The notes beneath the pieces are model-generated. The model did not search any database. It was given only the letters and a program-made list of their open reading frames with translations, and was not told the DNA's origin. From assembly GCF_001955715.1 (NCBI RefSeq), contig NZ_CP019239.1, positions 3,410,001-3,474,000 of the forward strand: DNA of 64,000 nucleotides, in the 5' to 3' direction. The translations under genes were made by a program, and so were the position numbers. Origin of the DNA: Rhodoferax saidenbachensis. Lineage in GTDB: Bacteria; Pseudomonadota; Gammaproteobacteria; Burkholderiales; Burkholderiaceae_C. Of the stretch, positions 8,424 to 17,913 are shown piece after piece; position 1 is the first letter of the stretch, and each line of letters starts with the position of its first letter.

Positions 8424-10526
8424 TTAACGCCCCAAGGCTTTGTCTGCCAGCATCTTGGGCGTGATGAACACCAGCATTTCACGCTTGTTGGTGGTTTTTG
8501 ACTTTGACCTGAACAAAACCCCAATACCCGGCAGATCTCCAAAGAATGGGACTTTGGCCTCATTCTCTGTCAGGTCTTCCGTAAAAATGCCGCCGATTAC
8601 AACGGTTCCACCATTTTCAACCAACACTTGTGTTTGAATATGTTTGGTATCTATCGCGAAGCCGGCAGGCGTAGACTGACCCACCGTATCCTTGGTCACA
8701 TCCAACGCAAGAATAATATTCCCTTCGGGTGTGATTTGTGGTGTCACTTCCAATTTCAAGTTGGCCTTACGGAAAGCAATGGACGTTGCACCACTCGACG
8801 ATGCAACTTGGTAAGGCAGTTCCGTACCCTGCTCAATTAAGGCCTTGATCTGGTCCGCAGTAACCACTCTGGGGCTCGATACGACTTTGCCTTTGCCATC
8901 CGCTTCCAAAGCAGAAATTTCAAGATTCAGGAAGGGATCGGCCGCAGCTCCAAATATGGACAAAGCAAACGTGCCGGGGTTAGAGAAACCCAGAGCCCCC
9001 GTAGAAGGCAGATTTACAAAATTGCCCGAAGTCGTGCCAGATGATCCGGCTGCATAACTAGAACCGATGGAGGCGTTGACAGAATTGCCACCACTCGACG
9101 TCCCAATTTCACCAGTACGCCCACCGCCACCCAATTTAACGCCGAGCGATTTACCAAAACTGTCAGAGGCCTCGACAATGCGCGCCTCAATCAAAACCTG
9201 CCGTACGGCAATGTCCAGCTTGGCCAACAACTGCTGAACCTGTTCCAACTTGCTGGGAATATCCGTCACAAACAATTGGTTCGTTCGAGGCTCCGCAATG
9301 ACGCTACCACGCGCACTCAAAATACGCGCACTGGCAGCTGCACCGCTCCCACCCGCGTTCAGTTGAGCCGCAATTTCAGCCGCCTTGGCGTAATTGATCT
9401 GGAAAGACTGAGTGCGCAAAGGTTCTAGACTCTGAACCGCCGCTACAGACTCGAGATCCAGTTTTTCTTTCGCCGCAATTTCATCTTTGGGCGCAACCCA
9501 CAAGACATTGCCACTCTTGCGCATTCCTAATCCCTTGGCTTGCAAAATAATATCCAAGGCTTGGTCCCATGGCACATCCTGCAAACGCAAAGTGACAGAA
9601 CCCGATACAGAATCAGAAGTCACAATATTGAAGTTGGTGAAGTCGGCGATGACCTGGAGCAACGAGCGAACTTCAATATTCTGGAAATTCAAGGACAGTT
9701 TTTGTCCGTTGTAGCCCACCCCTTGAGTCAACTTCTTGGGGTCCGTCTTGACCTCCTTAACCTCAACTACAAACTGCTCATCACTTTGGTAGGCCGAATG
9801 CTCCCAAAGTCCCTTGGGTTCAATGACCATACGGACCCTATCACCCGTCTGAAAAGTAGTCACAGATTTCACTGGGGTGCCAAAATCCCCCACATCCAGT
9901 CGCCTACGCAAACCTTCCGGCAAAGAAGATTTCATGAACTCGACCACCAGCGTCTGCCCTTGCTGGCGAATATCGACGCCGACTTGGTTATTGGGCAAAG
10001 TCACGACAATCCGCCCCGCTCCATCCACTGTCCTACGGAAGTCCAAGTCCTTTAGCGGCATCGCGTCACGGCTACGATTTTCTGCAAAAGTGACTGCAGT
10101 CGGTGCGGGTGTAGAGCTAGGTGTTGTGGACTCAAGAGAGACCAACAATGACTTACCTTGAATTTCAGCTTTGTAGGCAGCGGGCTGTTTTAAATTCAGG
10201 ACCACCCGGGTTCTCTCGCCCGCCTGCACCACGCTTACGGACTTCAGATTTCCCTGATTGATCTCTACCGTAGACCTTCCCATGGCATTTGCAACCCCAG
10301 GGAAATCAAGCGCAATACGCGCAGGAGCCTGAATGACAAATCCAGTTGGGAGAGCAGTCAATTGTTGTGAGAGGTCAATACGAATAACTTCGCTCCCCCC
10401 TTGCAATGACCCCGTAACAGCTTCAATCGAAGTCTGTGCCTGAACCGCCCCTCCCAGCAGAACGGCTCCCAAAATTATCACTTGTTGCCACATGCGTAGT
10501 CCCGCCCAATGGTTCTGCTTATTCAT
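8424..10526 (-). CDS. pilQ: Type IV pilus secretin PilQ
   Basis: Outer-membrane secretin through which the pilus fibre passes; 700 residues with an amino-terminal signal peptide ending near AVQAQ. AMIN-type peptidoglycan-binding domains lie at roughly residues 35-110 and 155-245 (e.g. RVVLNLKQPAAYKAEIQGKS). An STN/N0-like domain follows (LSLNFQNIEVRSLLQVIADF), then an N1 domain with PRTNQLFVTDIPSKLEQVQQ. The carboxy-terminal secretin barrel includes RQVLIEARIVEAS and GGTVVIGGIFTEDLTENEAK. The start ATG overlaps the pilP stop (ATGA). It is the last pil gene of the operon. Confidence 0.97.
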   Translation of the reverse strand: MNKQNHWAGLRMWQQVIILGAVLLGGAVQAQTSIEAVTGSLQGGSEVIRIDLSQQLTALPTGFVIQAPARIALDFPGVANAMGRSTVEINQGNLKSVSVVQAGERTRVVLNLKQPAAYKAEIQGKSLLVSLESTTPSSTPAPTAVTFAENRSRDAMPLKDLDFRRTVDGAGRIVVTLPNNQVGVDIRQQGQTLVVEFMKSSLPEGLRRRLDVGDFGTPVKSVTTFQTGDRVRMVIEPKGLWEHSAYQSDEQFVVEVKEVKTDPKKLTQGVGYNGQKLSLNFQNIEVRSLLQVIADFTNFNIVTSDSVSGSVTLRLQDVPWDQALDIILQAKGLGMRKSGNVLWVAPKDEIAAKEKLDLESVAAVQSLEPLRTQSFQINYAKAAEIAAQLNAGGSGAAASARILSARGSVIAEPRTNQLFVTDIPSKLEQVQQLLAKLDIAVRQVLIEARIVEASDSFGKSLGVKLGGGGRTGEIGTSSGGNSVNASIGSSYAAGSSGTTSGNFVNLPSTGALGFSNPGTFALSIFGAAADPFLNLEISALEADGKGKVVSSPRVVTADQIKALIEQGTELPYQVASSSGATSIAFRKANLKLEVTPQITPEGNIILALDVTKDTVGQSTPAGFAIDTKHIQTQVLVENGGTVVIGGIFTEDLTENEAKVPFFGDLPGIGVLFRSKSKTTNKREMLVFITPKMLADKALGR

Positions 10527-11059
10527 TTCGACTTCTCCTGCAACTGCAGCGTTGCAATGCGCTCAATCCATTCACCAACTGCATCCTGAACAATTTCACG
10601 CAGTGTCACTTCGGCTTCATTAATCTTGGTGACTTTGCCGTAATTCGGTCCCAAATAGTTGCCAAGCTTGACCTGATACAACAAGCCATCCACTCTTACC
10701 AAAGCAACTGGTTGTCCGGCCTTAATAATGCTGCCCACCAAACTCATGGTATCCAGTGGGAATGCCTCTAAAGGCTCTTTGCGACGCGCCAATTCAGGAG
10801 CAACCAAGGCGCCGTTGGAGGCGACCTGCGCGGAATCACGCTTCAAGGCTTGTGTCAGTTTCTGATTGCTAAATGGTTCTAACGTCGAAGCATTGGCATA
10901 TGCCTCAGGTTTGAACTGTTTAGGCGCAGGTATAGGTGCCACTTTCGGTTTGGTTTGATTTCGCTCCTCGGCCATCCACTGTCGAATTTCATCTTCACTG
11001 GATGACCCGCACCCGGATAAAAATGCCGACAGCAGCAGAAGCAAATAGAGCGCCCTCAT
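10523..11059 (-). CDS. pilP: Type IV pilus assembly lipoprotein PilP
   Basis: Inner-membrane-anchored lipoprotein linking the PilN/PilO subcomplex to the PilQ secretin. 178 residues with lipobox FLSGC (Cys at about 17), then a proline/lysine-rich linker and the folded beta-domain (LEAFPLDTMSLVGSI, LVRVDGLLYQVKLGNYLGPN, GKVTKINEAEVTLREIVQD), which is the PilP signature. Both ends are coupled by ATGA overlaps with pilO and pilQ. Confidence 0.96.
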   Translation of the reverse strand: MRALYLLLLLSAFLSGCGSSSEDEIRQWMAEERNQTKPKVAPIPAPKQFKPEAYANASTLEPFSNQKLTQALKRDSAQVASNGALVAPELARRKEPLEAFPLDTMSLVGSIIKAGQPVALVRVDGLLYQVKLGNYLGPNYGKVTKINEAEVTLREIVQDAVGEWIERIATLQLQEKSK

Positions 11060-11730
11060 TTCTTGGCTCCCTTTGCGCCAGAAGCCTTGCGCTGCGCCGC
11101 GACTTCGTCTGAATCAAGATATCGAAAAGTCTTGGCAGTAGCATCGAGCGCCAGAGCGCCATCTGCTTTAGGCGTGATGGAAAGATTGTTCAGAGTCACG
11201 ATGCGAGAAAGATTAGCGACATCCGAGGCGAAAGCTCCAATATCGTGGTACCGCCCGCTCACCTTCAAAGAAATGGGAAGCTCAGCGTAATACTCTTTTA
11301 CTGCGATCTGACCAGGACGAAACAGATCAAATAGCAGGCTACGGCCCAGCCCTGCCTGATTAATGTCGGACAACAACGCGTCCATTTCCGCCTTACTGGG
11401 CAGTTGCTTTTCCAGTTGCGTCACGTATTGCTGCACTTGTTCCCGCTGTTTCTTCAGCACATCCAGATTGACCGCTTTGGTCAATTTAACTTTGTAATCA
11501 TCTCGCAGCGTCAATTCCTTTGCCTGCTCCGTTTGCAGCACTTCTTGCGAACCACTGAGCCAAGCAAACCAGAGTGCAACCACTACGACCACGGAAGTCG
11601 CGAAGAACAAGGCGTATCTCGGCAATCCAGGCCAAGCAGAGGGATCCTTCGGGTCCAAATCTCTAAATTGGCTTACTAATCGCTCTTGGAGCGCGACAAA
11701 ATCAATAGAGCTCGTTTTTGAGGTGGCCAT
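11056..11730 (-). CDS. pilO: Type IV pilus inner-membrane protein PilO
   Basis: Bitopic inner-membrane component of the pilus alignment complex, 224 residues. One transmembrane segment lies at about residues 39-60 (YALFFATSVVVVVALWFAWL), followed by a coiled-coil (KKQREQVQQYVTQLEKQLP) and a ferredoxin-like periplasmic domain (YYAELPISLKVSGRYHDIGA). It pairs with PilN and binds PilP. It sits 11 nt after pilN and overlaps pilP by ATGA. Confidence 0.96.
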   Translation of the reverse strand: MATSKTSSIDFVALQERLVSQFRDLDPKDPSAWPGLPRYALFFATSVVVVVALWFAWLSGSQEVLQTEQAKELTLRDDYKVKLTKAVNLDVLKKQREQVQQYVTQLEKQLPSKAEMDALLSDINQAGLGRSLLFDLFRPGQIAVKEYYAELPISLKVSGRYHDIGAFASDVANLSRIVTLNNLSITPKADGALALDATAKTFRYLDSDEVAAQRKASGAKGAKK

Positions 11731-11741
11731 ACGTACTCTTG

Positions 11742-12389
11742 CTATTTCTTCCCATCGGCAGGGGCACTTGCTTTTAACGAAGGCACCGAAACCACTGCGG
11801 CGGAGGCCGCCGCGACCGCTTTCTCTGCTTCGCTGGATCTCACCAAACGAACGCGAATGTTGAAATTGGACGTACGCTTTTGCTCTTTCCCAATAGAAAC
11901 CGTACCCGAAACAATTTCCACCAGCTCTGGCTTACTAAACCAAGGCGTGTTGTTCGCCAGATTGCGCAATAGTTCTGAGACCCGCTCATTGGACTGTGCA
12001 ACGCCGCTGATGGTGACCAATTGATCCTGCTGTGCCATCTTGGAAATATAGACACCATCTGGCAATTGATTCACCAACTCTGTGAGCAAATGAACCGGCA
12101 GATTGCGGTCTGATTGCAAGTCTTCCACAGCCTGCTGCCTTGCGCGCAAAGCCGCAATCTCCGCTTCCAATCCGGCGATATCCTTGATCTGGCCTTCCAG
12201 CTTCTTGATCTCCGTCTCCAGAACTACATTTGTCCCCTGCTGTACAGAAATAGCCGCCTGGTACCACAAGAACACAGCACCCGCGATCAGTCCACCCAGC
12301 AGCGCGGAGGCACCCAACGAAACATTGAATACATCACGACGGCGTTTGCGCGCGGCTTCACGGTGCGGAAGTAGATTGATCAAGATCAT
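11742..12389 (-). CDS. pilN: Type IV pilus inner-membrane protein PilN
   Basis: Bitopic membrane protein of 215 residues. The cytoplasmic tail begins MILINLLPHREAARKRRRD; its INLLP motif is the segment that docks into PilM. One membrane helix lies at about residues 22-44, then a coiled coil (LETEIKKLEGQIKDIAGLEA) and a periplasmic domain with LVNQLPDGVYISKMAQQ. The ATG at 12389 overlaps the pilM TGA (ATGA), which fixes this start rather than one ten codons upstream. Confidence 0.96.
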   Translation of the reverse strand: MILINLLPHREAARKRRRDVFNVSLGASALLGGLIAGAVFLWYQAAISVQQGTNVVLETEIKKLEGQIKDIAGLEAEIAALRARQQAVEDLQSDRNLPVHLLTELVNQLPDGVYISKMAQQDQLVTISGVAQSNERVSELLRNLANNTPWFSKPELVEIVSGTVSIGKEQKRTSNFNIRVRLVRSSEAEKAVAAASAAVVSVPSLKASAPADGKK

Positions 12390-13465
12390 TGAACAAACCT
12401 CCGCAGGGCCAAGCCACATGACGTCAAATAAGAAGGTGCTTCACGCGTCATTCTCTTGAGCCTTACACCATCCCCGATTTCCATCCCGTCAAATGGGTTG
12501 AGCAGGCTACAAGGGAACGTCGTGTGCTGGGTCACCGCGGCCGTGAGCCCAGGCAGAGCTGCCGATCCGCCCGCCAACATGATGTAGTCCACCTTGTTAT
12601 GTGGGGTACTGGTGAAGAAAAACTGGAGCGCACGCCCAAGTTCCTGAACCATGGTTTCGATAAACGGCCGCAAAACTGCAGACTCGTAGTCTTCCGGCAG
12701 TTCGCCGCTGCGCTTTTTGCTCTCCGCTTCTTCTTGCGAAAAACCATACTGGCGCACGATCAGTTGCGTCAGTTGAGCGCCGCCGAAGGCTTGGTCGCGG
12801 TCATAAAGTACTTCATCGTCACGCAACACCTGCATGCTGGTGGTCAGCGCTCCGACTTCAAACAATGCCACGATGGCTCCAGAGCCCTTGTTCGGCAGAT
12901 TCTCTATGAGCCGTCCCGCGGCCAGCCGGGATGCATAGGACTCCACATCCACGACCACAGGCGTCAACCCGGCAGCCTCTGCCAGCCCTTGAATATCTTG
13001 AACCTTTTCACGACGGGAGGCGGCAATCAGAACTTCTACATCACCCGCAGAGGTGGCACTGGGTCCAATGACACAAAAGTCGAGGCTCACCTCATCCAGA
13101 GGAAAGGGAATGTATTGATTGGCTTCCGTCTCAACCTGAACTTCAAGTTCTTGGTCAGACATACCACCAGGCAAAATGATTTTTTTGGTAATGACGGCCG
13201 AAGGCGGCAGGGCCATGGCCACATTTTTGGTTTTGGTGCCGCTCTTCTTGACAAGCCTGCGCAGCGCGTCAGCGACTTCGTCAAATTTCTCAATATTGCC
13301 GTCGGTGATCCACCCTCGCTCCAGCGGCTCAATTGCACAGCGTTCGAGCACCAGATTACCGGCCTTGTCATGGCCCAACTCCACCAGCTTGACGCTGGAG
13401 GAACTGATATCCAGTCCTAACATAGGTGCAGGCTGGCGACTAAAAAGCGACCCCAATGAGATCAA
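12386..13465 (-). CDS. pilM: Type IV pilus assembly ATPase-fold protein PilM
   Basis: Cytoplasmic actin-like (FtsA-fold) protein that binds the PilN tail; 359 residues. Phosphate-1-like LGLDISSSSVKLVELGHD is followed by internal blocks MALPPSAVITKKIILPGG and QVETEANQYIPFPLDEV, and the phosphate-2/adenosine region IMLAGGSAALPGL. The start is probably TTG at 13465 (MISLGSLFSRQ), matching the family amino terminus; ATG at the later MLGLDI would drop conserved residues. First gene of pilMNOPQ, divergent from mrcA, an arrangement widely conserved in Proteobacteria. Confidence 0.94.
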   Translation of the reverse strand: MISLGSLFSRQPAPMLGLDISSSSVKLVELGHDKAGNLVLERCAIEPLERGWITDGNIEKFDEVADALRRLVKKSGTKTKNVAMALPPSAVITKKIILPGGMSDQELEVQVETEANQYIPFPLDEVSLDFCVIGPSATSAGDVEVLIAASRREKVQDIQGLAEAAGLTPVVVDVESYASRLAAGRLIENLPNKGSGAIVALFEVGALTTSMQVLRDDEVLYDRDQAFGGAQLTQLIVRQYGFSQEEAESKKRSGELPEDYESAVLRPFIETMVQELGRALQFFFTSTPHNKVDYIMLAGGSAALPGLTAAVTQHTTFPCSLLNPFDGMEIGDGVRLKRMTREAPSYLTSCGLALRRFVQ

Positions 13466-13734
13466 AACTATCCCCTCAAACAGACCGATCAAGCGCCGGT
13501 CAGACTTAAGAAATCACTTCAATGCTATCAGTAAGCTCCTTGTCCCGCAAAGGTTTTTCCTGTTTTAGTCTATCTCGAACGTTGCCAAAAGCAGACGGTT
13601 TTTGGGCGATATGTAAAACACCGCCATGGATTTGAATGGACGAATCATGAACCAGCAACAATGCAGGCGACACCATGGCGCCGCCCGCTTTCGGGTCATT
13701 TTTATAATGCCCGGGCGATCACTACCCAATTTCT
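13466..13734. promoter_or_regulatory. Divergent promoter region between pilM and mrcA
   Basis: This 269-nt gap separates the pilM and mrcA starts and must hold promoters for both. On the plus strand a perfect TATAAT lies at 13703-13708, about 27 nt before the mrcA ATG, giving a short leader; no good -35 hexamer is visible. For pilM no clear promoter was recognised. No small gene was found. Confidence 0.55.
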
Positions 13735-16104
13735 ATGCCCTCCAATACCGAAAAATCTGACTCCAAGGCGGGAGGCGCGCAGACGCCCATGCATTGGCTA
13801 CTACGACTAGCGCTCTGGGCCGTCGGGCTGGCCGTCGCTGGGGCACTGTCTTTGGCCATGGCGATCGCACTGGCGTTGGCCGTGGCGTTTCCCAACTTGC
13901 CGGATATCTCCGATCTCTCGGATTACCGCCCCAAGCTGCCTTTGCGCGTGTTTTCTGCGGAAGGCGACCTACTGGGTGAGTTTGGTGAAGAACGGCGCAA
14001 CCTGACGCCCATCAAGGAAATCCCCAAGGTCATGTCCAACGCCGTGCTGGCCATTGAAGACGCCCGCTTCTACCAGCACGGTGGAGTGGACTATGTAGGT
14101 GTTGTGCGCGCGGGCCTGGCCAACGTGGGCCGGGTCAAAAGCCAGGGCGCCTCCACCATCACCATGCAGGTGGCGCGCAACGTCTACCTGACTTCCGAGA
14201 AAACCTTTACCCGCAAGATTTACGAAATCCTGCTGACATTCAAGCTGGAACACATGTTGACCAAGGACCAGATCCTTGAGATCTACATGAACCAGATCTT
14301 TCTGGGCAACCGGGCCTATGGTTTTGCCGCCGCCTCGGAAGCGTATTTCGGCAAACCCCTGAAAGACGTCACTATCGCGGAAGCGGCCATGCTGGCCGGC
14401 CTGCCCAAAGCGCCATCTGCCTACAACCCGATCAGCAACCCCAAACGCGCCCGGTCGCGCCAGTTGTACATCATCGACCGCATGCGGGAAAACGGATTTA
14501 TCACTGACGAGGAAGCGGAAGCGGCGAAGAAGGAAGAGCTCAAGGTCAAAAACGGTACCCACACAACCCAAGTGCATGCCGAGTACGCGACCGAAATGGT
14601 GCGCCAGCTCATGTACGCGCAGTACGGGGACGAAACCTACACCCGCGGACTGGACGTGCGAACCACCATCCGCAGTGCAGACCAGGACGCCGCTTACAAG
14701 GCCTTGCGCCGCGGCATCATGGACTTTGAGCGTCGCCAGATTTACCGGGGTCCCGAGAAATTCATCACGCTGCCCACCAATGCCCAAGAGGCGGAAGACG
14801 CGATTGACGAAGCATTGGACGAGCGCCCCGACAACGGCGACGTGATGTCCGCCGTGGTTCTGGAAGCCGACGCCAAGAAGATCAAGGCTGTACGGCAAAA
14901 CGGCGAAACCGTTGAAATCACTGGCGATGGCCTCAAACCAGCGCAGTCTGGCTTGTCTGACAAAGCCCCTCCCAACATCAAGATCCGACGTGGCGCCGTG
15001 ATCCGGGTTTCCAAAACCACCAAAGGAACCTGGGAAATCACCCAATTGCCTGAAGTGGAAGGTGCGTTTGTAGCGATCGACCCACGCGATGGTTCCATCA
15101 AGGCACTGGTGGGTGGTTTTGACTTTGCCAAAAACAAGTTCAACCACGTGACACAAGCCTGGCGCCAGCCGGGTTCCAGCTTCAAGCCTTTCATTTATTC
15201 TGCGGCGCTGGAAAAAGGCTTCACTCCCTCCACTGTGGTGAATGATGCCCCGCTGTTCTTTGATGCCGGCGTGACGGGCGGACAGCCGTGGGAACCGAAA
15301 AACTACGACGGTACCTTCGAAGGCCCAATGACCTTGCGCCGCGGCCTGGCCAAGTCCAAGAACATGATCTCCATCCAGATCCTGCAATCGATTGGCCCCC
15401 AATACGCACAAGACTGGATCACGCGGTTTGGTTTTGACGCCGACAAACACCCGCCCTACCTCACCATGGCGCTGGGCGCTGGCTCCGTAACTCCGATGCA
15501 GATGGCCACCGCGTATTCCGTGTTTGCCAACGGCGGTTACCGCGTCAACCCCTGGCTGGTGACCAAGGTGAGCGAGCAGCGCGGCAAGGTGTTGGTCGAA
15601 ACAAAGGCTCCGGTACTGACGGACTCCGAGCCCGCCATTGACGCCCGCAATGCCTTCATGATGTCCAGCCTGCTGCAAGAGGTTACCCGTTCAGGTACGG
15701 CTGCGCGAGCGCAAGCCATCCTGAAGCGGCCGGACATTTATGGCAAGACCGGTACAACCAACGACTCCATGGACGCCTGGTTTGCCGGTTATCAGCAGAC
15801 ATTGACTGCGGTGACCTGGATTGGCTACGACACGCCGCACAAACTCGGCGACCGTGAAACCGGTGGCGGCTTGAGCTTGCCCGTGTGGATCAGCTTCATG
15901 GAAAGCGCACTCAAAAACGTACCTGTCTCTGAACCGTCCGCCCCCGAAGGGGTGGTGCGCGTGGGCGGTGAGTGGTATTACGACGAATTCGCCAAAGGTG
16001 GCGGAGTGACAGGCTTGGGACTGGATGAGCAACCGGAGGCGGCGACGTTGCCGCTACCACCAGCCGATGAAAAGAAAAAAATCCTGGATCTGTTCAAGAA
16101 CTGA
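13735..16104 (+). CDS. mrcA: Penicillin-binding protein 1A (bifunctional peptidoglycan synthase)
   Basis: Class A PBP of 789 residues that polymerises glycan strands and cross-links peptides in the periplasm. An amino-terminal transmembrane anchor lies at about residues 22-46. The GT51 glycosyltransferase domain has the catalytic Glu in AIEDARFYQHGGVDY and the block QGASTITMQVARNVYL. After an OB-like insert (about 300-420), the transpeptidase has SxxK in PGSSFKPFIYSAALE, SxN in LAKSKNMIS and KTG in YGKTGTTNDSMD. All catalytic motifs are intact. Confidence 0.97.
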   Translation: MPSNTEKSDSKAGGAQTPMHWLLRLALWAVGLAVAGALSLAMAIALALAVAFPNLPDISDLSDYRPKLPLRVFSAEGDLLGEFGEERRNLTPIKEIPKVMSNAVLAIEDARFYQHGGVDYVGVVRAGLANVGRVKSQGASTITMQVARNVYLTSEKTFTRKIYEILLTFKLEHMLTKDQILEIYMNQIFLGNRAYGFAAASEAYFGKPLKDVTIAEAAMLAGLPKAPSAYNPISNPKRARSRQLYIIDRMRENGFITDEEAEAAKKEELKVKNGTHTTQVHAEYATEMVRQLMYAQYGDETYTRGLDVRTTIRSADQDAAYKALRRGIMDFERRQIYRGPEKFITLPTNAQEAEDAIDEALDERPDNGDVMSAVVLEADAKKIKAVRQNGETVEITGDGLKPAQSGLSDKAPPNIKIRRGAVIRVSKTTKGTWEITQLPEVEGAFVAIDPRDGSIKALVGGFDFAKNKFNHVTQAWRQPGSSFKPFIYSAALEKGFTPSTVVNDAPLFFDAGVTGGQPWEPKNYDGTFEGPMTLRRGLAKSKNMISIQILQSIGPQYAQDWITRFGFDADKHPPYLTMALGAGSVTPMQMATAYSVFANGGYRVNPWLVTKVSEQRGKVLVETKAPVLTDSEPAIDARNAFMMSSLLQEVTRSGTAARAQAILKRPDIYGKTGTTNDSMDAWFAGYQQTLTAVTWIGYDTPHKLGDRETGGGLSLPVWISFMESALKNVPVSEPSAPEGVVRVGGEWYYDEFAKGGGVTGLGLDEQPEAATLPLPPADEKKKILDLFKN

Positions 16105-16116
16105 TCCGGCTGCGCT

Positions 16117-16446
16117 TCAAGCCTGAAAGATCAACGCCATGCCCGCCTGGGTACTGGCGTTGCGTGTCAGCCCTTCAAAAAATTCGCCCTGGCCCTTGGT
16201 GTCCATCCATTGGTCCTGCACCCAGTGAAAGTGGTAACCGCCTGACTTGGCGGCCATCCACACTTCATGCAGCGGCTTTTGCAGGTTAATGATGATCTGC
16301 GTCTTGTTGGCGAAGGTCAGTGTCACCATACCGCCCATGCGCTGGTTGTCCACATCAGCGTCACTTTCGTCGTTGATATGGTCACAACAAGTTTCCACCG
16401 CTTTGAGCAAAGCCTCGGCGCGGTCCATGAATTCGGTATCGGTCAT
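16117..16446 (-). CDS. cyaY: Frataxin-like iron-binding protein CyaY
   Basis: Small acidic protein, 109 residues, that regulates iron-sulfur cluster assembly on IscS/IscU. The acidic first helix ([20 protein letters not shown]) and acidic ridge [10 protein letters not shown] are followed by the beta-sheet with [20 protein letters not shown] and the conserved [18 protein letters not shown] at 16446 is chosen over an upstream in-frame start that would overlap lptM on the opposite strand. It is convergent with mrcA (12 nt apart) and divergent from lptM. Confidence 0.95.
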   Translation of the reverse strand: MTDTEFMDRAEALLKAVETCCDHINDESDADVDNQRMGGMVTLTFANKTQIIINLQKPLHEVWMAAKSGGYHFHWVQDQWMDTKGQGEFFEGLTRNASTQAGMALIFQA

Positions 16447-16458
16447 TACAATTTCACC

Positions 16459-16605
16459 ATGTTGATTTCTAAGCAAATTCTAGTCAGGGCCTTTGTCCTT
16501 GCCATCTGTGTGCTGAATCTGGCCGCCTGTGGCCAGACCGGTGCACTCTACCTGCCTGCGAAAACCTCGCCCCAGTCCTCCTCTTCGGCGCCCACCACAC
16601 CATGA
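16459..16605 (+). CDS. lptM: Small lipoprotein LptM (YifL-like)
   Basis: Lipoprotein of 48 residues. A hydrophobic signal ([18 protein letters not shown]) ends at the lipidated Cys, followed by GQTGALYLP, the conserved motif of LptM/YifL, and a Ser/Pro-rich tail. In E. coli LptM helps correct disulfide formation and maturation of the LptD/E lipopolysaccharide translocon. The TGA overlaps the lysA ATG (ATGA), the usual lptM-lysA arrangement. The ATG is 12 nt from the cyaY start on the other strand. Confidence 0.9.
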   Translation: MLISKQILVRAFVLAICVLNLAACGQTGALYLPAKTSPQSSSSAPTTP

Positions 16606-17885
16606 CTCTCCCCAGCCTGCCGGGCCATCCCCATATCCACTACCAGAACGGTCTGCTCCAAGTGGAAGACCAGAACCTGGATGCTTTGGCAACCGAATAC
16701 GGCACACCGCTGTTCGTTTACTCCAAAGCCTCCATGCTGGCGGCCCTGGCGGCCTACCAGCGTGGCTTTGCCGGGCGCAACGCGCAGATTTGTTACGCCA
16801 TGAAGGCCAACTCGTCCCTGGCCGTGCTGCAGGTCTTTGCCCGCGCAGGTTGTGGCTTTGACATCGTGTCCGGCGGAGAGCTGGAGCGGGTGTTGGCTGC
16901 AGGCGCGGATGTTTCCAAAGTCATTTTTTCCGGCGTGGGCAAGACCCGTACCGAGATGCAGCGCGCCCTCGAAGCTGGCATTGGCTGCTTCAACGTGGAG
17001 AGCGAAGCAGAAATTGAGGTGCTGAACACCGTGGCTGTGGCGCTGAACCTGCGCGCGCCCATCAGCATCCGCGTCAATCCCAATGTGGACCCCAAGACCC
17101 ACCCCTACATCTCCACCGGGCTGAAGGGCAACAAGTTCGGCATCGCCCACGAACGCACGCTGGCCACCTACCAGCGCGCTGCCGCCCTGCCGGGCCTGCA
17201 TGTAGTCGGTATTGACTGCCATATCGGCTCACAAATCACGCTGGAAGCGCCCTACCTGGATGCCATGGACCGCATGCTGGACCTGGTCGAATCCATCGAG
17301 GCTGCAGGCATCCCGATTGAGCACATCGATTTTGGTGGCGGCCTGGGCATCAACTATGCCGGTGACACCCCGCCCGCCGCGGATGCCCTGTGGGCCAAGC
17401 TGCTGGCCAAGCTGGACGCGCGCGGCTTTGGCCAACGCAAGCTGATGATCGAGCCCGGCCGCTCTCTGGTCGGCAATGCCGGCGTCTGTGTGACCGAGGT
17501 GCTCTACATGAAGCCCGGCGAACAGAAAAACTTCTGCATCGTGGACGCGGCCATGAACGATCTGCCCCGCCCGGCCATGTACCAGGCCTTCCACAACATT
17601 GTTCCGCTGAACGAAAGCCAGCAGGCCGGTAGCAGTGCAGACGTCTTTGACGTGGTGGGCCCGGTCTGTGAAAGCGGCGACTGGATCGGCCACGACCGTG
17701 CGCTGGCCGTGCAGGCGGGCGACCGCCTGGCGGTGCTGTCTGCGGGCGCCTATTGCATGAGCATGTCCAGCAACTACAACTCGCGCCCGCGTGCGGCCGA
17801 AGTACTGGTCGATGGCCCCCAGGCCCACCTGATCCGCGCCCGGGACACATTGGCAGACCAGCTGCGTGGCGAGAAATTGCTATAA
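16602..17885 (+). CDS. lysA: Diaminopimelate decarboxylase
   Basis: PLP enzyme making L-lysine from meso-diaminopimelate, 427 residues. The PLP lysine is in ICYAMKANSSLAVLQ (about residue 67). Further family blocks are VDCHIGSQ-like GIDCHIGSQITLEAPY, IDFGGGLGINY, the phosphate loop IEPGRSLVGNAG and the active-site Cys/Tyr regions PVCESGDWIGHDR and GAYCMSMSSNYNSRPR. The last codons and the TAA stop (EKLL-stop) are made by a dispersed-repeat copy, so the natural carboxy end may have been altered by a few residues. Confidence 0.97.
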   Translation: MTLPSLPGHPHIHYQNGLLQVEDQNLDALATEYGTPLFVYSKASMLAALAAYQRGFAGRNAQICYAMKANSSLAVLQVFARAGCGFDIVSGGELERVLAAGADVSKVIFSGVGKTRTEMQRALEAGIGCFNVESEAEIEVLNTVAVALNLRAPISIRVNPNVDPKTHPYISTGLKGNKFGIAHERTLATYQRAAALPGLHVVGIDCHIGSQITLEAPYLDAMDRMLDLVESIEAAGIPIEHIDFGGGLGINYAGDTPPAADALWAKLLAKLDARGFGQRKLMIEPGRSLVGNAGVCVTEVLYMKPGEQKNFCIVDAAMNDLPRPAMYQAFHNIVPLNESQQAGSSADVFDVVGPVCESGDWIGHDRALAVQAGDRLAVLSAGAYCMSMSSNYNSRPRAAEVLVDGPQAHLIRARDTLADQLRGEKLL

Positions 17886-17913
17886 ATTAGATAGCTGCTT
17901 GCGCACTATCCAC
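17871..17913 (-). repeat. Dispersed repeat copy 2, left half (split by IS30 element)
   Basis: On the plus strand this reads AAATTGCTATAAATTAGATAGCTGCTTGCGCACTATCCA (in two stretches), the reverse complement of the repeat right arm and core. It overlaps the last lysA codons. The match stops at about 17912, where the IS30-family element begins; the missing left arm reappears at 19042. Confidence 0.85.

Noticed and set aside
13969..15678. 569-codon minus-strand frame
   Set aside because: Shadow of mrcA, whose transglycosylase and transpeptidase motifs are all on the plus strand.
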